In this document: piece by piece, positions 60,683 to 64,000 of the stretch
Layout: each line of letters begins with the position of its first letter
Numbering within the stretch: the first letter of the stretch is position 1
From: JAGWBD01 sp965197455
Lineage (GTDB): Bacteria > Chloroflexota > Anaerolineae > Aggregatilineales > Phototrophicaceae
Reading direction: 5' to 3'
Assembly: GCA_965197455.1 (NCBI GenBank)
Contig: OZ240208.1
Coordinates: 744,001-808,000 of the forward strand
Length of the DNA: 64,000 nt
Notes under the pieces: model-generated
Database searches by the model: none
Seen by the model: only the letters and a program-made list of their open reading frames with translations
Told to the model about the DNA's origin: nothing
Position numbers and translations under genes: made by a program

Positions 60683-61842
60683 ACCAAGTCACGCAGCACC
60701 ACGTTGGCGAGCAGTCGACCCGCCTGGCTCAGCCGAACCCGCTCGCTGTCAATTTCGAGCAAGCCCCGCGCTTCGTGTCCGCGTAGTACCTGCCCATGAA
60801 TGTCCAGCAAGTCCTCACCAAAGCGCTCGCGGAACGTGGCCCGGTGGATTCCCTCTTCGGTCAGGCGCAACCCCATGATCAGCGTATCGCTAATTTCGTC
60901 CGGCCGCGTTTGCACGTTGTACTTATCTGTGGCCACCGTCAGTGGATAGCACTGTGGCGCAGTGCCTGAGCTGCAAACCTGCAGATAGCGTTGCGGTGAG
61001 AGCAAGGTTCGTGTACGCATTCCGGCAGCGTGTCCGTGGGCGCCCGGGCCCAGCCCCAGCCACGCCAGATTGCGCCAGTACTGCAAATTGTGACGGCAGG
61101 CATGGCCAGGCAAGCACCAGTTGCTGATTTCGTACTGCTCATAGCCGATCGCGGCCAGGCGCTCGCTCGCCAGTTCGTACTGTTCCGCTGCCAGGTCATC
61201 ATCCGGCGCAGCCACCTGCCCCCGTTCCACCCACTCTCGCAGTGGCGTGCCTTCCTCCAGACTGAGAGCATATAGCGACAGATGCTCCGGCTGCAGCAGC
61301 AGAACCTGCTCCAGCGTGTGCGCCCAGTCAGACAGGGATTGCTCGGGAATGCCGTAAATCAGGTCCAGGTTCAGATCGTTAAAGCCGGCAAGGCGCGCAT
61401 CTGAAACCGCCCGCGCCACCTCGTCACTGTCGTGGCGGCGCGCGAAGAGCCGTAGTTCCCGTGCCAGGGTGGACTGGACTCCCAGGCTCAGTCGGTTGAT
61501 TCCAGCAGAACGGATGGCGCGCAACCAGGGTTCATTCAGGTCGTTGGGGTTGGCTTCAAGGGAGATTTCGGCATCCCCGTTGACTGAGAAACTGCAGTGG
61601 ATGGCGTCCAGAATCTCTGCGAGTTGGCCGGGCTGCAACAGGCTGGGTGTGCCGCCACCAAAGAAGATTGTGTGTACCAGACTGTCAGCGGCTCCAGCAG
61701 CACAGCTGCGCAATTCAGCGATCAACGCCGCCACGAATGGCTCGATCAGGTGCTCCAGGCGGGTATAGGTATTGAAGGCGCAGTAAGTGCACTTCGAGCG
61801 ACAAAAGGGAACGTGAAGATACAGGGACAAGGTTTCGCGCAT
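60679..61842 (-). CDS. hemW: Radical SAM heme chaperone HemW-like protein
   Basis: 387 residues from the ATG at 61842 (MRETLSLYLHVPFC); GGCGGGTG is a weak ribosome site, and the frame extends to 61881. Iron-sulfur motif CRSKCTYCAF; the residue after the third Cys pair is Phe, as in HemW rather than the CxC of HemN. FFGGGTPSLL, SLEANPNDLN, RLSLGVQS, NLDLIYGIPEQS and HNLQYWRNLAWLGLGPGAHG follow the HemW order. Confidence 0.9.
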   Translation of the reverse strand: MRETLSLYLHVPFCRSKCTYCAFNTYTRLEHLIEPFVAALIAELRSCAAGAADSLVHTIFFGGGTPSLLQPGQLAEILDAIHCSFSVNGDAEISLEANPNDLNEPWLRAIRSAGINRLSLGVQSTLARELRLFARRHDSDEVARAVSDARLAGFNDLNLDLIYGIPEQSLSDWAHTLEQVLLLQPEHLSLYALSLEEGTPLREWVERGQVAAPDDDLAAEQYELASERLAAIGYEQYEISNWCLPGHACRHNLQYWRNLAWLGLGPGAHGHAAGMRTRTLLSPQRYLQVCSSGTAPQCYPLTVATDKYNVQTRPDEISDTLIMGLRLTEEGIHRATFRERFGEDLLDIHGQVLRGHEARGLLEIDSERVRLSQAGRLLANVVLRDLV

Positions 61843-61890
61843 GGCACCCGCCTGAATACTGCTCGTGTGATCAGGTCGCAACAGGCCTGC

Positions 61891-61918
61891 TTGACTGCTG
61901 CGGCTGTCCGGCTATGAT
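61891..61918 (+). promoter_or_regulatory. Promoter of the OmpR-type regulator
   Basis: TTGACT (61891-61896), 16 bases, TATGAT (61913-61918), 26 bases before the ATG. Confidence 0.65.
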
Positions 61919-61944
61919 AACGCAGGGTCACGACAGAGGTAGTG

Positions 61945-62685
61945 ATGAAAACCAGAGCGACTGACAGCGACCAGCGCCACGGCGTACGCATTCTGGTCGT
62001 CGATGACGAACGCCGCATGATCGGCTTCATACGCATGAACCTTGAGCTGGAGGGCCACCTGGTGCTGGAAGCCCATAACGGTTACGAGGCGCTGGAAGCC
62101 CTGCGCAAGAATCTGCCGGACATCATCTTGCTGGATGTGATGATGCCGGAGCTGAACGGCTTTGAAACCTTGCGCCTGGTGCGCGAGATTTCGGACGTTC
62201 CCGTCATCATGCTCACAGCGAAGGGCGAAGAAGACGACCGCGTCTTCGGCCTTGAGCTGGGCGCCGACGATTACATCACCAAACCCTTTGCGCCGCGAGA
62301 ACTCTCCAGTCGCGTACGGGCCGTGCTGCGCCGTTACGCCAGCTCTGCCAGCACGCCCCGCGAAGCCGTGCTCAAAATAGACGACCGACTGAGCGTGGAC
62401 TACAACCGGCGCGAGGTCATCGTCAATGGCGAGCACATTAAACTGCGCCCAACCGAATACCGACTGCTCTATCATCTCATCCAGAATGCTGGCTGGACAG
62501 TGCCGCACGAACAGTTGCTGGCCAAGGTCTGGGGTTATGAATATCGCGAAGAGGCACACTATGTGCGACTCTACGTCAACTACCTGCGCGAGAAAATAGA
62601 GGAAACTCCCTCAGAACCAAAGTACATTCTGACCGAGCGCGGCGTAGGCTATCGTTTCGTGGACTTTCGCGCTGCGGATAGCTGA
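61945..62685 (+). CDS. OmpR/PhoB-family response regulator
   Basis: 246 residues from the ATG at 61945, after GAGGT; a GTG directly upstream is also in frame. Receiver (about 15-130): acidic pair VVDDERR, phospho-Asp in IILLDVMMPELNG, VIMLTAKGEED, Lys in ITKPFAPREL. Winged helix (about 145-240): LRPTEYRLLYHLIQNAGWTV, VWGYEYREEAHYVRLYVNYL and YILTERGVGYRFVDF. No kinase is adjacent; regulon unknown. Confidence 0.93.
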   Translation: MKTRATDSDQRHGVRILVVDDERRMIGFIRMNLELEGHLVLEAHNGYEALEALRKNLPDIILLDVMMPELNGFETLRLVREISDVPVIMLTAKGEEDDRVFGLELGADDYITKPFAPRELSSRVRAVLRRYASSASTPREAVLKIDDRLSVDYNRREVIVNGEHIKLRPTEYRLLYHLIQNAGWTVPHEQLLAKVWGYEYREEAHYVRLYVNYLREKIEETPSEPKYILTERGVGYRFVDFRAADS

Positions 62686-62698
62686 ACTGGCCTCAACC

Positions 62699-63739
62699 TT
62701 AAGCGCCGAGGTGTTCCGCCTCCAACTCGGCAAGTTGCTCCCGCACCTTCTGTTCCAGTTCTGCCTTTTCCTCTTCAGGCAACCAGCAGGCGCTCACGGA
62801 GTTAAGTACCATCGCCTGCAACTCATCAGCGCCCAAACCGCAGCGATTGACCACGGCCAGGTGCTCATTCTCCGGCGAACTGCCAAAGAACGTCGGCATG
62901 CCGCTGCCAGGCATCACACGCAAGCCTTCGTCCACCAGCTGCTTCAGCGGGTACGCTTCGTATGATTCAGTCAGACCAAGCGCAACCGCTTCGCCCATGG
63001 TCACCACCAGGGGCAGCTCCTGCTGTACCAGATCGGCTGCCAGCCCGGCATCAGCCGTGATGCCAAAGCCGCCAATCAGGCGCTGCGGCTGCAGGGTTTC
63101 AAGCATCTCACGTATGCCGCCTGCTGCGTCACCGGCAGCGTTGGCATGAATGGCCGTTGGAATACCTTTGCGCGCTGCGGTGCGGAAAGCGCGTTCAAAC
63201 TGTCCGGGCGGCTGGGACTCTTCCGGGCCGGACAGACAAATGCCCACGATGCCGTCGCGGATCCCTTCCATACTGCCGGCCAGACGCACAGCCTCGTCGG
63301 CGTGCCGCGGCTGATCGCGGAACACGCTCAACACCCAGCGCAGCTGCACATTCCAGGCTACTTCGGCGCGTCTGCGCCCGTCATTTAACGCAGCAAGCAA
63401 CTTTTCGAAGGTCCAGCGGTATACAGTAAAGTGCGCCGGATTGACATGTATTTCAGCGTACAGCACATTCTGGCGCGACAATGCCAGACCGGTTTCATAA
63501 ACGACATGCGCCACATCGTCTGCATACTGAAGCCAGCGGCTGGTCTCCGTCATCAATTCGTAGCGGCGTTCTACATCCGGCTGCGTCAGCGTCTGCTGCC
63601 ATTCTGTGAGAGCGTCTGCATCTCCAAACACGGCATTCTGGTCGGCGATTGTCAGGAGTCGGTCACGCTGCAGGGCGCCTTCAAGCTGCAAAAACAGCTC
63701 GACCCTGGGCATCGCACGTACGAAGCTGTCCAGTGACAC
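62699..63739 (-). CDS. Adenosine deaminase-like protein lacking most zinc-site residues
   Basis: 346 residues from the GTG at 63739, preceded by AAAGGA; an ATG at 63709 is possible. The overall order follows adenosine deaminase (RVELFLQLEGAL, YAEIHVNPAHF, GIVGICLSGPE, TAIHANAAGDA, RLIGGFGI, TESYEAYPL, VMPGSGMPTFFGSSPENEH, SVSACWLPEEEKAEL). But the metal motif HxH reads F16-L-Q18, RIGHG reads LIGGFG, HAGE has lost its Glu (H198 is kept), and the N(S/T)DDP loop reads GSGMP. Deamination therefore looks unlikely. It follows pyrG by 13 bases. Confidence 0.75.
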   Translation of the reverse strand: MSLDSFVRAMPRVELFLQLEGALQRDRLLTIADQNAVFGDADALTEWQQTLTQPDVERRYELMTETSRWLQYADDVAHVVYETGLALSRQNVLYAEIHVNPAHFTVYRWTFEKLLAALNDGRRRAEVAWNVQLRWVLSVFRDQPRHADEAVRLAGSMEGIRDGIVGICLSGPEESQPPGQFERAFRTAARKGIPTAIHANAAGDAAGGIREMLETLQPQRLIGGFGITADAGLAADLVQQELPLVVTMGEAVALGLTESYEAYPLKQLVDEGLRVMPGSGMPTFFGSSPENEHLAVVNRCGLGADELQAMVLNSVSACWLPEEEKAELEQKVREQLAELEAEHLGA

Positions 63740-63752
63740 AGGCCAAATCCTT

Positions 63753-64000
63753 TCACCCTCTGTCTTCGACGGCAGACTCACGTTGGGAGCGACCATTGGC
63801 AGCGGGAGTGCTGCGCCGGTTCTCCTGCGCAACCGCAGCCTGCACGAAGCTGAGGAAGAGCGGATGCGGCCGGTTGGGCCGACTTTGGAATTCCGGGTGG
63901 AACTGGCTGCCCACCATGAAGGGATGGTCGCGCACTTCTGCAATTTCGACCAGGCGCCCGTCCGGGCTCATCCCGCTGAAATGCATGCCATTTTCTGTAA
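63753..64000 (-). CDS. pyrG: CTP synthase, C-terminal end (5' part outside window)
   Basis: 82 codons seen, open at the window edge. The text TENGMHFSGMSPDGRLVEIAE and FMVGSQFHPEFQSRPNRPHP is the end of the glutamine amidotransferase domain, with the HPE of the triad. The last 25 residues are a polar tail. Makes CTP from UTP and glutamine. Upstream partner of the deaminase-like gene. Confidence 0.9.
   Translation of the reverse strand, partial: TENGMHFSGMSPDGRLVEIAEVRDHPFMVGSQFHPEFQSRPNRPHPLFLSFVQAAVAQENRRSTPAANGRSQRESAVEDRG

Noticed and set aside
1..64000. CRISPR arrays, insertion sequences, prophage or plasmid origin
   Set aside because: No regularly spaced repeats, transposase, integrase or phage structural gene was seen; the only large repeat is the binding-protein duplication.

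Overview
The window is a GC-rich, very compact bacterial chromosome segment. About 65 protein genes and one tRNA fill roughly 97% of the 64 kb, no intergenic gap exceeds about 220 bases, and there are no insertion sequences, phage genes or CRISPR arrays. The gene content (housekeeping enzymes, secreted proteins with Thr/Pro/Ser-rich linkers, several GTG and TTG starts, type 2 IPP isomerase, ThyX, a ribosomal protein L31 with a C-terminal extension, exopolysaccharide genes without LPS-core genes) suggests a member of the Chloroflexota, perhaps Anaerolineae-like. That placement is inference from protein flavour, not from a marker tree.

Layout. 1-4.6 kb: a secreted tandem phosphate-binding-type protein (cut by the window start), a truncated globin, and the minus-strand run yebC-ruvC-ruvA-thyX. 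4.7-9.5 kb: two membrane proteins of unknown role, then eno and pyk on the minus strand. 9.6-11.9 kb: cysteine desulfurase and mnmA, a sulfur-relay pair for tRNA 2-thiouridine. 11.9-16.1 kb: an accessory block with a prepilin-type peptidase, a membrane-tethered JAMM protease, a beta-rich protein, an ACT protein, a ParB/SerK-like protein, a Nudix hydrolase and two small membrane proteins. 16-18 kb: sucCD. 18.2-22.6 kb: two LysM proteins (one an M23 peptidase), a His-rich membrane protein, tdk. 22.7-28.8 kb: rplU-rpmA-rpmE, ruvB-queA, upp, pgk-tpiA. 28.8-33.2 kb: DUF1461, metallo-hydrolase, murJ and C39-like/TPR genes. 33.4-37 kb: smpB, a receiver-first histidine kinase, a TPR membrane protein and tRNA-Leu(GAG). 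37.1-44.4 kb: plsX-fabF-TPR-trmFO-hflX-GNAT/GIY-YIG. 44.5-47.9 kb: an amino-acid importer with an internally duplicated binding protein, and a secreted propeller. 48-58.2 kb: an eight-gene cell-surface polysaccharide operon. 58.2-64 kb: acpP, fni, polyprenyl synthase, hemW, an OmpR-type regulator, an adenosine-deaminase-like pseudoenzyme and the end of pyrG.

Most co-oriented neighbours share ATGA, GTGA or TGATG junctions, and eight of eleven convergent pairs overlap at their stop codons. Sigma70-type promoters are unusually readable (TTGACA/TTGCAA, 16-18 bp, TATACT). The most noteworthy items are: the GH-like/O-antigen-ligase fusion that lacks the expected nucleophile; the adenosine deaminase relative that has lost most of its zinc-site motifs; the L31 and alpha-CTD-like fusion; the GNAT/GIY-YIG fusion; the in-frame 702-bp duplication of a binding protein; and the membrane JAMM/ACT/SerK-like block.
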